The position numbers and the translations under genes were made by a program. The notes beneath the pieces are model-generated. The model worked only from the letters and a program-made list of their open reading frames with translations. It was not told the DNA's origin and did no database searches. Source: AG11 sp036844565 (GTDB lineage: Bacteria; Gemmatimonadota; Gemmatimonadetes; Gemmatimonadales; Gemmatimonadaceae). Taken from it: a stretch of 64,000 nt of DNA. The DNA is taken from assembly GCA_036844565.1 (NCBI GenBank), contig DAIUFP010000013.1:62001-126000 (forward strand). The letters run 5' to 3'. Positions 17,045-26,173 of this stretch are shown one piece after another (the stretch's first letter is position 1; every line of letters starts with the position of its first letter).

Positions 17045-18382
17045 CTAGACCGTTGGTGCCCAGCCCGGCTCGTAGCTGCGCGACCAGAGTGTCATCGCCG
17101 CGTCGTCACCGAGTATCCGGCCCGTCTTCGGGTCGATCCGAAGCTTGCGCCCCGTCTGCTGCGCAATTGTCCCGAGGTGACACAACATCCCCGTTTTCGC
17201 ACCCTCCTCAATGGGCAGGTTCAGCTTCGCGCCCGTACGAATCGCGTCGAGGAAGTTCTGCATGTGCAGCGTCGTGAGCGCCGTGTCGCCGGTCGTGTCG
17301 GCCTTCTTCACCATCGCCGAGTCCTTGATGACCTTGTCCTTCAGGTCACTCACGACGCACCCGTCCTGGTCGATGAGCATGCTGCCCGCCGTTCCGAGGA
17401 TCATCGTTCCACGCGAGCGACCGTACATCTTCGCGCCGTTGCAGCTTTGTCCGTGCCACACGATCGTCTTGCCGCCTTCAAACTCCCATGTGGCTTCCTG
17501 CGTGTCGGGAAACTCCCAATCGTCGGCGAAGTGAAGTCGCGTCCCGTTCGACACCACGCTCGTCGGTTGGTCGACACCCATGAACCAGCGCGCGACGTCC
17601 AGCTCGTGCGTCCCGTTGTTGCATATCTCGCCGGTTCCCCAGCGCTTGAACCAGTGCCAGTTGTAATGAAGAATGTTGTCGCGGTACTCGGTCCTCGGCG
17701 CCGGTCCCTGCCAGAGCGCAAAGTCGAGATTCGAGGGCACCGGCGCCGCCTTTCCCTTGCCGATGCTCTGGCGCGTGTTGACGTACCACGAACGGGCGAG
17801 GTACGGCGTGCCGATGATGCCGTCCTTCAGCGATTGCAGTGCTTCGAAGAAGTGCGGCCCCGAACGGCGCTGTGCGCCGAGTTGAACGCGGACGTTGTAT
17901 TTCTTCGCCGCCGCGATCAGCAGCTCGTCCTCGTGAGGATCGTGCCCGCTCGGTTTCTCGACGTACACGTGCTTGCCCGCCTTCATCGCCAGCAGTGCCA
18001 TCGGCGCGTGCCAGTGATCCGGCGTGGCGATCGTGATCGCGTCGACCGACTTGTCGTCGAGCGCGCGTCGGAAGTCTCCGAGCGCCTTCGCCTCGCGGGT
18101 CGTCTGGTTTCGTCCGACAGTGGCGAGCGCCTTCGCGATGACGTTTGCGTCGACGTCGCAGATGTAGGCGACTTCGGAGTTCGGGAGCTTCGAGAAGTTC
18201 TGCGCGTGGTCCAGGCCACGGCTGTTCACGCCGCAGATGGCGACGACCACCTTCTCGTTCGCGGAGGAGCGAGGGATGAACAGCGGGCCCGGCGCACGGC
18301 GCGAAGCGGCAAGGCCGAACGCCGCCGCAGCGCCGGTCTTTATGAAATCGCGCCGGGGGACATCTCGATTGTCTGGGTTCAT
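17045..18382 (-). CDS. Tat-exported Gfo/Idh/MocA-family oxidoreductase
   Basis: 445 aa from the ATG at 18382 (MNPDNRDVPRRDFIK); a GTG six codons upstream is possible. The twin-arginine motif RRDFIK followed by a hydrophobic Ala-rich stretch directs export in folded form with bound NAD(P). Family features are the Rossmann start (VAICGVNSRG), the cofactor loop (YICDVDAN), TPDHWHAPMALLA and the EKP motif (VYVEKPSGHDPHE), then the C-terminal sheet domain. Exported members of this group often act on sugars or glycoside derivatives. Upstream partner of the glycosyltransferase-like gene (2-bp gap), suggesting joint work on an envelope glycan. Confidence 0.92.
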   Translation of the reverse strand: MNPDNRDVPRRDFIKTGAAAAFGLAASRRAPGPLFIPRSSANEKVVVAICGVNSRGLDHAQNFSKLPNSEVAYICDVDANVIAKALATVGRNQTTREAKALGDFRRALDDKSVDAITIATPDHWHAPMALLAMKAGKHVYVEKPSGHDPHEDELLIAAAKKYNVRVQLGAQRRSGPHFFEALQSLKDGIIGTPYLARSWYVNTRQSIGKGKAAPVPSNLDFALWQGPAPRTEYRDNILHYNWHWFKRWGTGEICNNGTHELDVARWFMGVDQPTSVVSNGTRLHFADDWEFPDTQEATWEFEGGKTIVWHGQSCNGAKMYGRSRGTMILGTAGSMLIDQDGCVVSDLKDKVIKDSAMVKKADTTGDTALTTLHMQNFLDAIRTGAKLNLPIEEGAKTGMLCHLGTIAQQTGRKLRIDPKTGRILGDDAAMTLWSRSYEPGWAPTV

Positions 18383-18455
18383 GCCATATGGTACGGACAC
18401 ATGCGTCCGTTCGGAAGCGGAACCGCGCGCATCTCCTCGCCGCGCCCGCGGGCCG

Positions 18456-19061
18456 CTACCCGGTCGTTCGGTCCGCGCGCAGGAGGCGGTTGGCGAGATG
18501 ACGCTTCACGTCGCGCCACTCGGTCGCGAGGATGCTGTAGATCACCGAGTCACGCGCGGTGCCATCACGTCGCGCCTGATGGTGACGCAGCACGCCATCG
18601 CGCTTTGCACCAAGTGCCTCGATCGCGCGCTGCGAGCGGAAATTGAAGTTGTCCGTCCGAAGTCCGACGACGGCGCAGCCCAGCGTCTCGAAGGCATGCG
18701 TGAGGAGAAGGAGCTTCGTCGCGGTGTTGACGTGGCTGCGCTGCCAGCGGGCGCCATACCATGTGTAGCCGATCTCCACACGGTCGATCGGTGCGACGAT
18801 ATCATGGTACCGCGTGCTCCCGGCGACGTCGCCGGTTGCGAGGTCGCGCACGGCCCAAGGTAACATCGTGCCGGCGGCTTGTCCCGCGAGCGCATCACCT
18901 ATGTAGCGCCCGACGCGCGTTGGCTCAGGCGCGGCAGTATACCAGAGTTTCCACAGCTCGCCGTCCGCGACGGCCGCTGCGAGGCCGCTCTCATGCGCTG
19001 CACTGAGAGGCTCCAGGCGGACGCCGTGTCCTTCGAGCGTGGTGTGGACGGGAGAAATCAC
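18456..19061 (-). CDS. GNAT-family N-acetyltransferase (RimJ/RimL type)
   Basis: 201 aa. Residues about 8-170 follow the RimJ/RimL-like acetyltransferase pattern: VRLEPLSAAHESGLAAAV, the central strand IGYTWYGARWQRSHVNTATK (acetyl-CoA loop region) and LGCAVVGLRTDNFNFRSQRA before the last helix (LGAKRDGVLRHH). Such enzymes acetylate protein N-termini or small amines, and the target cannot be inferred here. Transcribed in the same direction as the downstream Gfo/Idh gene with a 73-bp gap. Confidence 0.9.
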   Translation of the reverse strand: MISPVHTTLEGHGVRLEPLSAAHESGLAAAVADGELWKLWYTAAPEPTRVGRYIGDALAGQAAGTMLPWAVRDLATGDVAGSTRYHDIVAPIDRVEIGYTWYGARWQRSHVNTATKLLLLTHAFETLGCAVVGLRTDNFNFRSQRAIEALGAKRDGVLRHHQARRDGTARDSVIYSILATEWRDVKRHLANRLLRADRTTG

Positions 19062-19088
19062 AGGTTCGGCAGGGTGAAGTTCGAAGGG

Positions 19089-19290
19089 TCAGTTCTTCGG
19101 CATGACCAGTGTACGGAGCCACAAGTACCGCAGGTAAAGCACCATGCGCCGCGCTCCGTCAAGCACTCGAGCCTGACGAAGCTTCCAGCCGCAGGAAGGC
19201 CTCGCGGCGCTGAAGGAGCGCGACAACGTCTACGTCATCACGCCGACGCTCGGCACGTTCGGCCTGTTCGAGGTCGCGGTGAGCGGTCAG
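19089..19290. other. Gene-poor stretch with two short possible gene remnants
   Basis: Between the GNAT start (19061) and the family B repeat. On the plus strand, 19195-19284 reads LAALKERDNVYVITPTLG then a short FGLFEVAV segment with no start codon; it looks like an internal or C-terminal piece of a protein. On the minus strand, 19089-19190 reads a basic, hydrophobic tail (MVLYLRYLWLRTLVMPKN then TGA) with no good start. I recognise neither family. The composition is coding-like but broken, consistent with deletion debris next to the repeat. Confidence 0.3.
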
Positions 19291-19341
19291 CCGTCCTATC
19301 ATCCTATCGTCCTATCGTCCTATCGTCCTATCCTCCTTTCT
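19291..19341. repeat. Family B octamer repeat (CCTATCNT), single orientation
   Basis: Five consecutive octamers of the type CCTATCAT, CCTATCGT (x3), CCTATCCT, then CC. The minus-strand M14 peptidase reads into it from the G-rich side and ends at a TAG inside the second unit, so its last residues (EDRTIGR) are repeat-encoded. A matching inverted arm is not present on the left, unlike the other two copies; a deletion next to the gene remnants may have removed it. Confidence 0.88.
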
Positions 19342-22263
19342 ATTCACGTCCAGCGCATTCCAGTTGAGCATCGCGTTCAGCATCATCGCGTAGCTTCCCT
19401 GTGTTTCATAGCGCCACATCGGACGGATGCCGAACAGCACGACGTGTCCCTTCCCCACCGGCGCGTCGACGACCGCACCACGCCCCGCCATCTCGGCGCC
19501 GTTGTCGAGAAGGCCTGAGACGAGCAGCGAATCCGCGCGCGGCGTGAACCGCACGATCACGCGCGCCTGCTGCGCACTCAGCTCCCGCCGGATCGACGGA
19601 TCCGCGATGTTCTGCGCCACGCGACGACTCGCCGAATCGTCTTCTGCGGCGGGAGACACACTGAAGAGCGGCGCGGTGTTGAAGTACACCGGGAAGCTCG
19701 CCTCGCTGTAGCCGTAGAGGATCGGGCTCGTGCGCTCCATCGCCTGCGCGCGGAAGACGGCGCCGCGTGCCAGCAGACGCGGTGTTGCCACGACCGACAC
19801 CGTTGGCGTGAAGCCGAAGTCCACCGGTACGCGCGTGCTGTTTCCTTCGGTGATCAATAACCCGCCGCGATCGACGAACGCCTTGAGCGCCGCGAGGCCA
19901 TCGTAGCCGAGCCCGGGGCGGATGTCGTCGGTCGAATCGATGACACCGATGTTCGGCGTCAACGGCGTCTTCCTCCACGGAATTGGCGGACCCACCATCG
20001 CGCGACCGTTCACGATCGTTGCCGCCGGCGCGCCGACATGCGGCAGCAGCACGACGTCGAAGCTATCGAGGAAGTTCGGCGTCTTCACCGACTGCGTCGA
20101 CGTATACGTGAACGGCACGCCCATCTCCTCGAGCGCGTGCCGCACCCACCCTTCGTTCTGCGTCTCGATCCAGGTGTGGAGGAACAGGATGCGCGGCAGC
20201 GCAATCGCATGTGCACGCACGGTCGGCGCCTTGTCGAGCGCGACCGCCTTGAGGCCGAGCGTCTTCACGGCGCTCTGTGCGTCGGCATTGTTGGCGACGA
20301 GATAGGTGCCCGCGGCGTACGTCGCGCCGCCGGCGGTGAACGATGTGTCAGCGACACGCACGGCGGTGCGCCCCAGCTTCCATGGCAGTGTCGCTGATCG
20401 CCAATCGCCGACATGCGTGATCGCGAGCGTTCCGCCGTTACCGGTGGAGGAACCATTCACGACGACGTCCGACGTCAATAGCGACATCGGCTTCGCGAGG
20501 ATCGTCGAGTCCGCGATCGTGAGTGCCGTTACGTGGCGGAGTTGGTCGAGCGTCCATCCCGTGTCGTCGTACGGTGAGGGATCGTCGGGACGGAAGCGCT
20601 GGATCGCGAGCACCGTTCGCACGAGTGCCGTGTACGGTTGGTCCATGCGCACGATCCAATCACCGGCGTGAACGGTCGTCGTCGTGTTGCGCGTGACGGC
20701 CGTATCCTTTCGCGCTGTGGCGGCGCTGTCCGGCTGCGCGGGCGCCGCCCCCGCACCTGGCGCTCCACCCGCCCCGCCGCCTGCCGCTCCCGGCCCTGCT
20801 CCACCCGCGACGAGGCCACGCTCGATCACGGCGGGCATCGTCTTCGTCGTGAAGTCCGCGGTCGCGACATGCACCTCGCTGCCGATCTTGCGGAAGTAGT
20901 TGATCAGGTCACTCGCTTCGGCCGCGCGCTTCTGATCGTGCGGGATTACGAACGCATACGGCGCCGAGTGCTTCCCGCGCTCGAGCATGCGTGTTCCCTT
21001 GAGCGAGAAGTTCTCCATGAATGTCTCGTGATTCTTGGCCACATAGTTCAGCGCCACCAGCACGCCCGACTGCTGGTAGTTGATGTTGCTGCGGATGCAC
21101 CACTTCACGCCGTTCACCGGTGGGTTGGGGCGATCCCATTCCTTCGACGTCGCGCTGCCCTGAAGCTTCACGATCTGGCAGTCTGCGCCGCCCGACGTGT
21201 ACGTCTCATAGAACTTGCCGAGGGAATTGCGAAACTGAGCAATTCCCAACATATAATTTGGCGCCCACCCGTCGTAGAAGCCGTGCGTCCACACGCCAGG
21301 TAGTCCGCGCTTCGTGAGCTCGTTGATCTCCTGGTACGCGAGCGTGTGCCACTCGTTCACGACGATCGGATCGAACTCGTCGTTGTAGGGACCCGTGCCG
21401 GTGCTCGTATAGAGAAACGGCACCGACTCGTGCAGGTCGTGCATGATCGTCGGGTGCCAATGCAGGAAGCCCGTGTTCATGTTCTGCGTGAGCTTGATGC
21501 TCATCATGAGGCCATCGCGATTGTTGTCGTGCGCGATGTACTTGCCCCAGTACACGGTCGGGATGCCGCCGCGGCCGAGCTTCAGCTGCTTCTCTTCCTC
21601 GATCAGGTCGACGATGCGGTTGCGTCCGTCCACCTCGGTCGCCGGCGTGATGAGTGTGATGACGTTGCTCCGTATCTGCTGCACATACGGCGTCTCCTCC
21701 ACGGCAAGCCTGTATAGAAGCTCCATCAGCATCTCGGGACTTCCCGTCTCCGGCGCGTGAATGGTGCCCGTGAGCCAGTAGAGCGGCTTCGCGTCACGAA
21801 TGAGACGCGTGCGTTCGTCGTCGGTCGCCGTGCGCGGATCGGCGAGCTTCGCCGCCATCGCACGATAGCTGTCGAGGTTCGCGATCGTCGCCGAGTCTGC
21901 GACCGCGGCGATGATCATCTCGCGCCCTTCCTCACTCATGCCGAGCGAGAAGATCTTCACCCTCGGCGACGCCGCCGCGACGGCGCGGAAGTACTTGTTG
22001 AGGTCCTCGGTGCGCGACAACCGGCCGATCGTGCCGGGCACGTAGCCGAGCACCTTGAGCGGGCTCGGGACGGTGGCAGATGCAGGCAGGTGGTCAACGA
22101 GCTCCGTCGTGAACTTCCACTTCGGGTCGGTCGGCGTGAGCTCGCGGATCTTTGCGGTGTATTCGGCGTCGTTCGCCTGGGTGGCCTGCGCTTGCGCGGG
22201 CGTGGTGTGGGCGAGGACGGAAAGCGAGCATGCAACGAGGAATGCCGTGCAGCGAGAAGTCAT
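19312..22263 (-). CDS. Large secreted M14-family zinc carboxypeptidase-like protein
   Basis: 983 aa with a signal peptide (MTSRCTAFLVACSLSVLAHTTPAQA). The M14 catalytic region spans about residues 60-400: the zinc pair lies in GTIHAPETGSPE (HxxE), and later His residues in HWHPTIMHDLHES are candidates for the third ligand. A low-complexity Gly/Ala/Pro linker sits at about 495-535 (GGAGPGAAGGGAGGAPG). The C-terminal 400 residues resemble a glutamine-amidotransferase-like or accessory domain (GLAALKAFVDRGGLLITEGN). Proteins of this layout are common in gene-rich secretomes of soil bacteria and probably digest peptides outside the cytoplasm. The stop codon lies within family B repeat DNA. Confidence 0.9.
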   Translation of the reverse strand: MTSRCTAFLVACSLSVLAHTTPAQAQATQANDAEYTAKIRELTPTDPKWKFTTELVDHLPASATVPSPLKVLGYVPGTIGRLSRTEDLNKYFRAVAAASPRVKIFSLGMSEEGREMIIAAVADSATIANLDSYRAMAAKLADPRTATDDERTRLIRDAKPLYWLTGTIHAPETGSPEMLMELLYRLAVEETPYVQQIRSNVITLITPATEVDGRNRIVDLIEEEKQLKLGRGGIPTVYWGKYIAHDNNRDGLMMSIKLTQNMNTGFLHWHPTIMHDLHESVPFLYTSTGTGPYNDEFDPIVVNEWHTLAYQEINELTKRGLPGVWTHGFYDGWAPNYMLGIAQFRNSLGKFYETYTSGGADCQIVKLQGSATSKEWDRPNPPVNGVKWCIRSNINYQQSGVLVALNYVAKNHETFMENFSLKGTRMLERGKHSAPYAFVIPHDQKRAAEASDLINYFRKIGSEVHVATADFTTKTMPAVIERGLVAGGAGPGAAGGGAGGAPGAGAAPAQPDSAATARKDTAVTRNTTTTVHAGDWIVRMDQPYTALVRTVLAIQRFRPDDPSPYDDTGWTLDQLRHVTALTIADSTILAKPMSLLTSDVVVNGSSTGNGGTLAITHVGDWRSATLPWKLGRTAVRVADTSFTAGGATYAAGTYLVANNADAQSAVKTLGLKAVALDKAPTVRAHAIALPRILFLHTWIETQNEGWVRHALEEMGVPFTYTSTQSVKTPNFLDSFDVVLLPHVGAPAATIVNGRAMVGPPIPWRKTPLTPNIGVIDSTDDIRPGLGYDGLAALKAFVDRGGLLITEGNSTRVPVDFGFTPTVSVVATPRLLARGAVFRAQAMERTSPILYGYSEASFPVYFNTAPLFSVSPAAEDDSASRRVAQNIADPSIRRELSAQQARVIVRFTPRADSLLVSGLLDNGAEMAGRGAVVDAPVGKGHVVLFGIRPMWRYETQGSYAMMLNAMLNWNALDVNRKEDRTIGR

Positions 22264-22390
22264 CAGAGCCGATGAGGAGGGGTCGGTCGCGCGATACGGT
22301 CGCCGGTGCGACTCGCGGGTAGCGCGACACTGATAAAGTGTGTTTCAAGCGCGGCGAGCACAAACCTCGCCTCCATATTGCCCTTCGACG

Positions 22391-22621
22391 GACATCACCC
22401 GCGTGGACATCAACACGCAGGACGTGATCGACGGGCGCAAGGTGACGTCCGTATCGTTCAAGAACCTGGCGAAGAGCGACTCCTGGGGTGCCGATGTGAA
22501 CGGGCAACTGCGGTTGAGCCCGACGTTCAGCGGCTTCGCGGGGTTGAATGTCTTCAAGATGGTCACCGACGGCGGCTCGACGAGCAGCCTCGGCTCGGAT
22601 GCCGTCACGTGGTCCACACGC
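22391..22621 (+). pseudogene. TonB-dependent receptor fragment
   Basis: About 77 codons without start or stop context: ITRVDINTQDVIDGRKVTSV, then LAKSDSWGADVNGQLRLSP and FSGFAGLNVFKMVTDG. These alternating strands with aromatic girdle residues are typical of the late beta-barrel of TonB-dependent outer-membrane receptors. Nothing of the plug or the N-terminus is present, and the similarity stops just before the 3' end of the acyltransferase gene at 22640. It is a relic of a larger transporter gene lost by deletion. The adjoining 22264-22390 holds only the M14 gene leader. Confidence 0.72.
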
Positions 22622-22639
22622 TTGCGTCGCGCGCCTCCG

Positions 22640-23890
22640 TCATATCCGCAGGAAGATCTTTCTTCGGTACATCCAGTACAGGATGGACCAGAACACGAGC
22701 AGCACGGCGGCCCCGCGCAACACCGGCTCGAATGGATCACCGAGCACCTGGAACGGCGCGGCGCCGAGATGCCGCACCAGTGCCGACGACACGAAGTGCT
22801 CGATCGTCCAGCTCATCACATACGCGGCAATCGAGTTCATCCCGATGACCAGCAGCGGGAAGCTCCACCGGCGCCAGCCTGTCCATTCGATCGCCGCGTG
22901 GAACGCCGCCAGCATCAGCACGACGAGCCCGCCGCTGTATAGCGTGTACGATGAGGTCCAGATGCGTTTCACAATCGGGACGACGTGCAGCCACTGGAGC
23001 ATGAGTCCCGCGAGGACGAGCAGGAGGCCGGCGCCGACGAGTCCCTGGAGCTTCTCCCTCGTGTCGCGGGACGAGGCCATCCATCGTCCCGCCCACAGAC
23101 CCAGCATCATCGTGGCGATCGTCGGAATGAAGCTGAGGGTCGACCAGCCGCCCCTGTTGTAGAGGAAAGGGGCCTTGCGCGGGAACAGGTTGAGGAACCA
23201 GACGTCGAACGCCCACGCAACGTTCGAGTTCTTGTTGAAGTGGGCGAGGTAGCCGGTGTACAGGTGCGGCCAATTGGCGGGTACGCCGACGGTCGCGTAG
23301 TCAAAGCTGGCAGGTGGCAGCGGATAGAGTACGAACGCCGCCCAGAACCCAACGAGAATCGCCGCGAAGATTGCGACCTGCGAACGCAACGGCATGAAGG
23401 CAACAAGGAACAGGATCGTGTATCCCAGTCCGATCTGCGTGAGCGTGTCCTCGAACGTCCAGTAGGTCTGCTTCGCGTCGAGCGATCGGAGGAAGATGCC
23501 GAGCAGGATCAGCACGAGGCTGCGCCGTGCCGCATGTCCGAGCATGCGTCGAAAGGTCTCGCCCCGACGCGCTCGACTCGCCATCGAGAAGGGCAGCGCC
23601 GCGCCCACGAGGAACGAGAAGGCGGGCTGAATGAGGTCGTGGAGTGAGCATCCCTGCCACGGGACGTGATCCGTGTTGAAGGCGACGAGCGTCCAGAACG
23701 TGCTCGTGGGGAACGCCGCGTGGATGGTCCACAGCCGCATCGCTTCCGCGAGCATGAGGAACATGACGAAGCCGCGGAACGCGTCGATCGACGTGACGCG
23801 CGGAATGGGTTCCGCAGCGACGGATAGGGGCGCGGGCGCGTGGCGGGGAGCATCCTCGCGGCTTGCGTGTTCGGTGGGTTTGATCGTCAA
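22640..23890 (-). CDS. HGSNAT-like transmembrane acyltransferase (DUF1624/DUF5009 type)
   Basis: 416 aa with about ten membrane helices. Family signature near residues 33-50: VTSIDAFRGFVMFLMLAEA, followed by the luminal loop HVPWQGCSLHDLIQPAFSFL. Members related to heparan-alpha-glucosaminide acetyltransferase move acetyl groups across the membrane onto sugars. The central region RRSLVLILLGIFLRSLD and the C-terminal MNSIAAYVMSWTIEH are also family-like. It may modify an envelope polysaccharide. Last gene of the minus-strand run before the toxin-antitoxin island; its 3' end abuts the TonB-receptor relic. Confidence 0.88.
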   Translation of the reverse strand: MTIKPTEHASREDAPRHAPAPLSVAAEPIPRVTSIDAFRGFVMFLMLAEAMRLWTIHAAFPTSTFWTLVAFNTDHVPWQGCSLHDLIQPAFSFLVGAALPFSMASRARRGETFRRMLGHAARRSLVLILLGIFLRSLDAKQTYWTFEDTLTQIGLGYTILFLVAFMPLRSQVAIFAAILVGFWAAFVLYPLPPASFDYATVGVPANWPHLYTGYLAHFNKNSNVAWAFDVWFLNLFPRKAPFLYNRGGWSTLSFIPTIATMMLGLWAGRWMASSRDTREKLQGLVGAGLLLVLAGLMLQWLHVVPIVKRIWTSSYTLYSGGLVVLMLAAFHAAIEWTGWRRWSFPLLVIGMNSIAAYVMSWTIEHFVSSALVRHLGAAPFQVLGDPFEPVLRGAAVLLVFWSILYWMYRRKIFLRI

Positions 23891-23921
23891 CTCCCTTTGA
23901 AATTCCTGCGGGGCTCTGGCC

Positions 23922-24302
23922 TCAGGTCGGGACGGCGCCCTTCGCCTCCTTCACCAGCCAATCCTTGGCCTCCTCGCGCGAGTTCGCCACGACGAGCCGC
24001 CGTTTGGTGAGCTGCACGATGCCGCGCAGGATGATCATCTGGAGACTGGTCGCACCGACGACCGCCCCCGCGACGACGTAAGGCTTGTTGGCCTGCGTCA
24101 GCGCGTGGAGGGCGGCGCGGATGCGCGAGGTGACCTTCGAGCCGGTGACGTCGGTCACCGTGTACACGCTTCGCAGAGGCTCGCGTGCGATGAGGCGTCC
24201 GGCCTCCTCGATCGCCACGAGCGCGGTCTGTTCGTCCGGGATGTTGGAGAAATCGAGGAGGCACATTCGCACACCGCGATCGGAGAGGAAGGTCGTGCGC
24301 AC
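23922..24302 (-). CDS. STAS/SpoIIAA-like small protein
   Basis: About 126 aa if the GTG at 24302 is used; an internal ATG at 24266 gives 114 aa. The pattern MCLLDFSNIPDEQTALVAIE, then VYTVTDVTGSKVTSRI and PYVVAGAVVGATSLQMIIL, alternates strands and helices as in SpoIIAA/STAS-like domains found in regulatory or lipid-binding small proteins. Coding-like sequence extends further upstream (AELLELHRPVRTTFLSD) without an ATG, so the true start may be a rare codon. Function unknown. Divergent from the MazEF-like module. Confidence 0.6.
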   Translation of the reverse strand: MRTTFLSDRGVRMCLLDFSNIPDEQTALVAIEEAGRLIAREPLRSVYTVTDVTGSKVTSRIRAALHALTQANKPYVVAGAVVGATSLQMIILRGIVQLTKRRLVVANSREEAKDWLVKEAKGAVPT

Positions 24303-24455
24303 GGGCCGGTGGAGTTCGAGGAGTTCTGCCTGGGAGTCGCGGAAGCTCGCAGGGATTATCGCCGCCGACGTGCCGTTCAGACAGGGGCATGCTCCGTGAC
24401 AACATCGAACGACAGAAGCGGAGGGCCGCACTTCACGTCGTAGTATTCCTGCGGT

Positions 24456-24468
24456 ATACTCCGAGTAT
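24456..24468. promoter_or_regulatory. Palindromic operator candidate for the MazEF-like module
   Basis: ATACTC-C-GAGTAT, a perfect 6-bp-arm palindrome that overlaps the first bases of the antitoxin start codon (ATG at 24467), with GTATACT nearby as a -10-like element. Ribbon-helix-helix antitoxins usually bind such short palindromes at their own promoter, so this is a reasonable autoregulatory site. Confidence 0.5.
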
Positions 24469-24703
24469 GAAAACTGCCATTTCCCTGCCCGACGAGCTCT
24501 TCGCCTCTGCCGATGCCCTCGCACGTCGACTGGGGGTCACCCGAAGCGGCCTGATTGCGACCGCGCTGGCCGAGTTCGTCGCGAAGCATCGTGGGGCGAA
24601 GATATCGGAGCGGCTCGACGCCGTGTATGCCGCGGAAGAGGGCCGAATTGATCGCTCCTTCTCCCGCGCGCAACGCGAGGTACTCGAGAGATCGGAATGG
24701 TGA
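24467..24703 (+). CDS. Ribbon-helix-helix antitoxin (CopG/MazE-like)
   Basis: 78 aa, starting MKTAISLPDELFASADALAR, the classic beta-strand plus two-helix pattern of the RHH fold, with an extended helical C-terminus (KISERLDAVYAAEEGRIDRS) that would thread over the toxin. Its stop codon overlaps the toxin ATG by 7 bp, the usual arrangement for translational coupling. It should neutralise the MazF-like toxin and repress the operon through the palindrome at its start codon. Confidence 0.9.
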   Translation: MKTAISLPDELFASADALARRLGVTRSGLIATALAEFVAKHRGAKISERLDAVYAAEEGRIDRSFSRAQREVLERSEW

Positions 24704-25041
24704 TCCAGCGCGGCGAGATCTGGTGGGCGGATCTCGACGACCCGCGCGGTTCCGCGCCAGGGTTTCGCCGCCCCGTCGTCGTCGTGCAGAACGATGCATT
24801 CAACCGGAGCCGCATTGGGACGGTCGTCGTCGTCGCAATCACTTCCAACCTGCGGCTGCTCGACGCCCCGGGCAACGTGCTACTGACAGCGCGGAGCGCA
24901 GGCCTGCCCAGGGACTCGGTGGCGAACGTCTCGCAGATCCTCACCGTGGATCAAGCCGTGCTCAGCGAAAGGGTGATCCAGCTCGACTCCGTGACAATGA
25001 CGGCGATCGGCCGAGGTATGCGACTTGTGCTCGATATTTGA
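24697..25041 (+). CDS. MazF/PemK-family endoribonuclease toxin
   Basis: 114 aa, full length. Family motifs are IQRGEIWWADLDDPRGSAPG (N-terminal strand and loop), RRPVVVVQNDAFN (catalytic Arg region), TVVVVAITSN and LTVDQAVLSERVIQLD. It is predicted to cleave single-stranded mRNA at a short sequence; the specificity cannot be read from the protein. All characteristic residues appear present, so this is the one module of the island that looks intact. Confidence 0.93.
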   Translation: MVIQRGEIWWADLDDPRGSAPGFRRPVVVVQNDAFNRSRIGTVVVVAITSNLRLLDAPGNVLLTARSAGLPRDSVANVSQILTVDQAVLSERVIQLDSVTMTAIGRGMRLVLDI

Positions 25042-25050
25042 TCGGACGGC

Positions 25051-25698
25051 CTACGACTTCCAGAATTCCGCCGCCACCGGAAGTTCGTTCAGCTCGGCTC
25101 GAGCCTCGCGCCACGTTGGGTAGTGCGCACTCAGCAGCTCGATAAAACGCGCGCTGTGCACCGGTTCGATGAGGTGGATCATCTCGTGCACCACTACGTA
25201 CTCGAGCAGATCCTTTGGCTTCTTGACGAGTTCTGTATTGAGCCTGATGTGGCCCGCGCGACGATTGCAGCTTCCCCACTTCGTCTTCATTCGCTGAAGA
25301 AAGTAGCCTGATACGATGACCCCGAGTTTCGGTTCCCACTGCGCGATGATCGGTGGCACCGCGGCGTGCAACAATGACTTCTGCCATCCGTGGATGACTT
25401 CCGCTCGCTTGGCAGCTGAGCTACCCGGTCGCACCGAAAGGGTGATTCTGCGGTGGTCGATCGCGACGCTCGGCTTCGCGTCCCTTTCCACAACCGTCAT
25501 CAGGTAGCGGCGACCCCAGACGTAGTGGCTTTCTCGATTGACGAACCGACGAGGTGCCTCGCGTGCCTGGTTGGTGATGAGCTGCCGGACGCCGTCACCA
25601 ATCTCGACCGAGCTACGTTTGAGCTCGACCACTCCGATGGCAATGCCGTTGCTGATAGGTGCGGAGGTTGGCCTGGTAGAGAGTGACACCGGTGCCAT
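25051..25698 (-). pseudogene. Chimeric open frame: hsdR fragment fused to YgjP/M48-type metallopeptidase
   Basis: 215 codons. Residues about 15-43 (SNGIAIGVVELKRSSVEIG and RQLITNQ) are the nuclease-motif segment of the type I restriction subunit HsdR; the ELK Lys belongs to the PD-(D/E)xK site. From about residue 46 the frame becomes a YgjP-like metallopeptidase: ESHYVWGRRYLMTVVERD, WGSCNRRAGHIRLNTEL and the zinc motif VVHEMIHLIEPVHSARF. These genes commonly follow hsdR, so a deletion has fused the two and removed most of hsdR plus the peptidase N-terminus. The HExxH is intact, so residual activity is possible, but the original gene is broken. Confidence 0.8.
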
Positions 25699-25915
25699 CG
25701 GCCGCCGTCTCGAGCTTCTGGAGTGCAGCCGAGATCTGCGCGTCGGAGTAACCGCGCTGCTTCAGGTTGTCCCGAAGGATTGCGGTCTCGATGTGGCGGT
25801 TGGTGTCGCGCTTGCTCCAGTCGCCGAGGTAGCGGTAGCCGAGGTTGTCAGATCGCGACCGATCGGTGAACAGCGCGATGACGCGGTTCTGGGTGCGGCG
25901 TTCAGAGCGGGGCTG
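25660..25915 (-). pseudogene. hsdR N-terminal fragment (type I restriction)
   Basis: In a frame different from the chimera, the minus strand reads SERRTQNRVIALFTDRSRSD, then LGYRYLGDWSKRD, IETAILRDNLKQRGYSD and ATLYQANLRTY-like sequence. This is the extreme N-terminus of HsdR. The frame is lost near 25660, where the text jumps to the nuclease segment with about 50 residues missing. It has no start codon of its own in frame (a TAG lies just upstream). Together with the chimera it proves a former type I restriction locus. Confidence 0.8.
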
Positions 25916-26173
25916 GTCACGAGGTCTTCGGGTTTGCTACCGGATGACTTTAGAGTTCACGAGAAGGCACGTCCAAAGTGCCACCGTGAACCGGCTGTCA
26001 CCATGGGACGGTCGCAATTTCAAGGACCCGCCCGCATGGACATCGGGTTGAGCATCTGTACGCCGTTGGCGTACATTCTCCACTGGAGATCATCGCCGTG
26101 CCTGTTCACCAGACAGGTCCAGGGAACGGCGGATGCTGCGGGCGCGAATCACGAACGACTTGGTGAAACGAGT

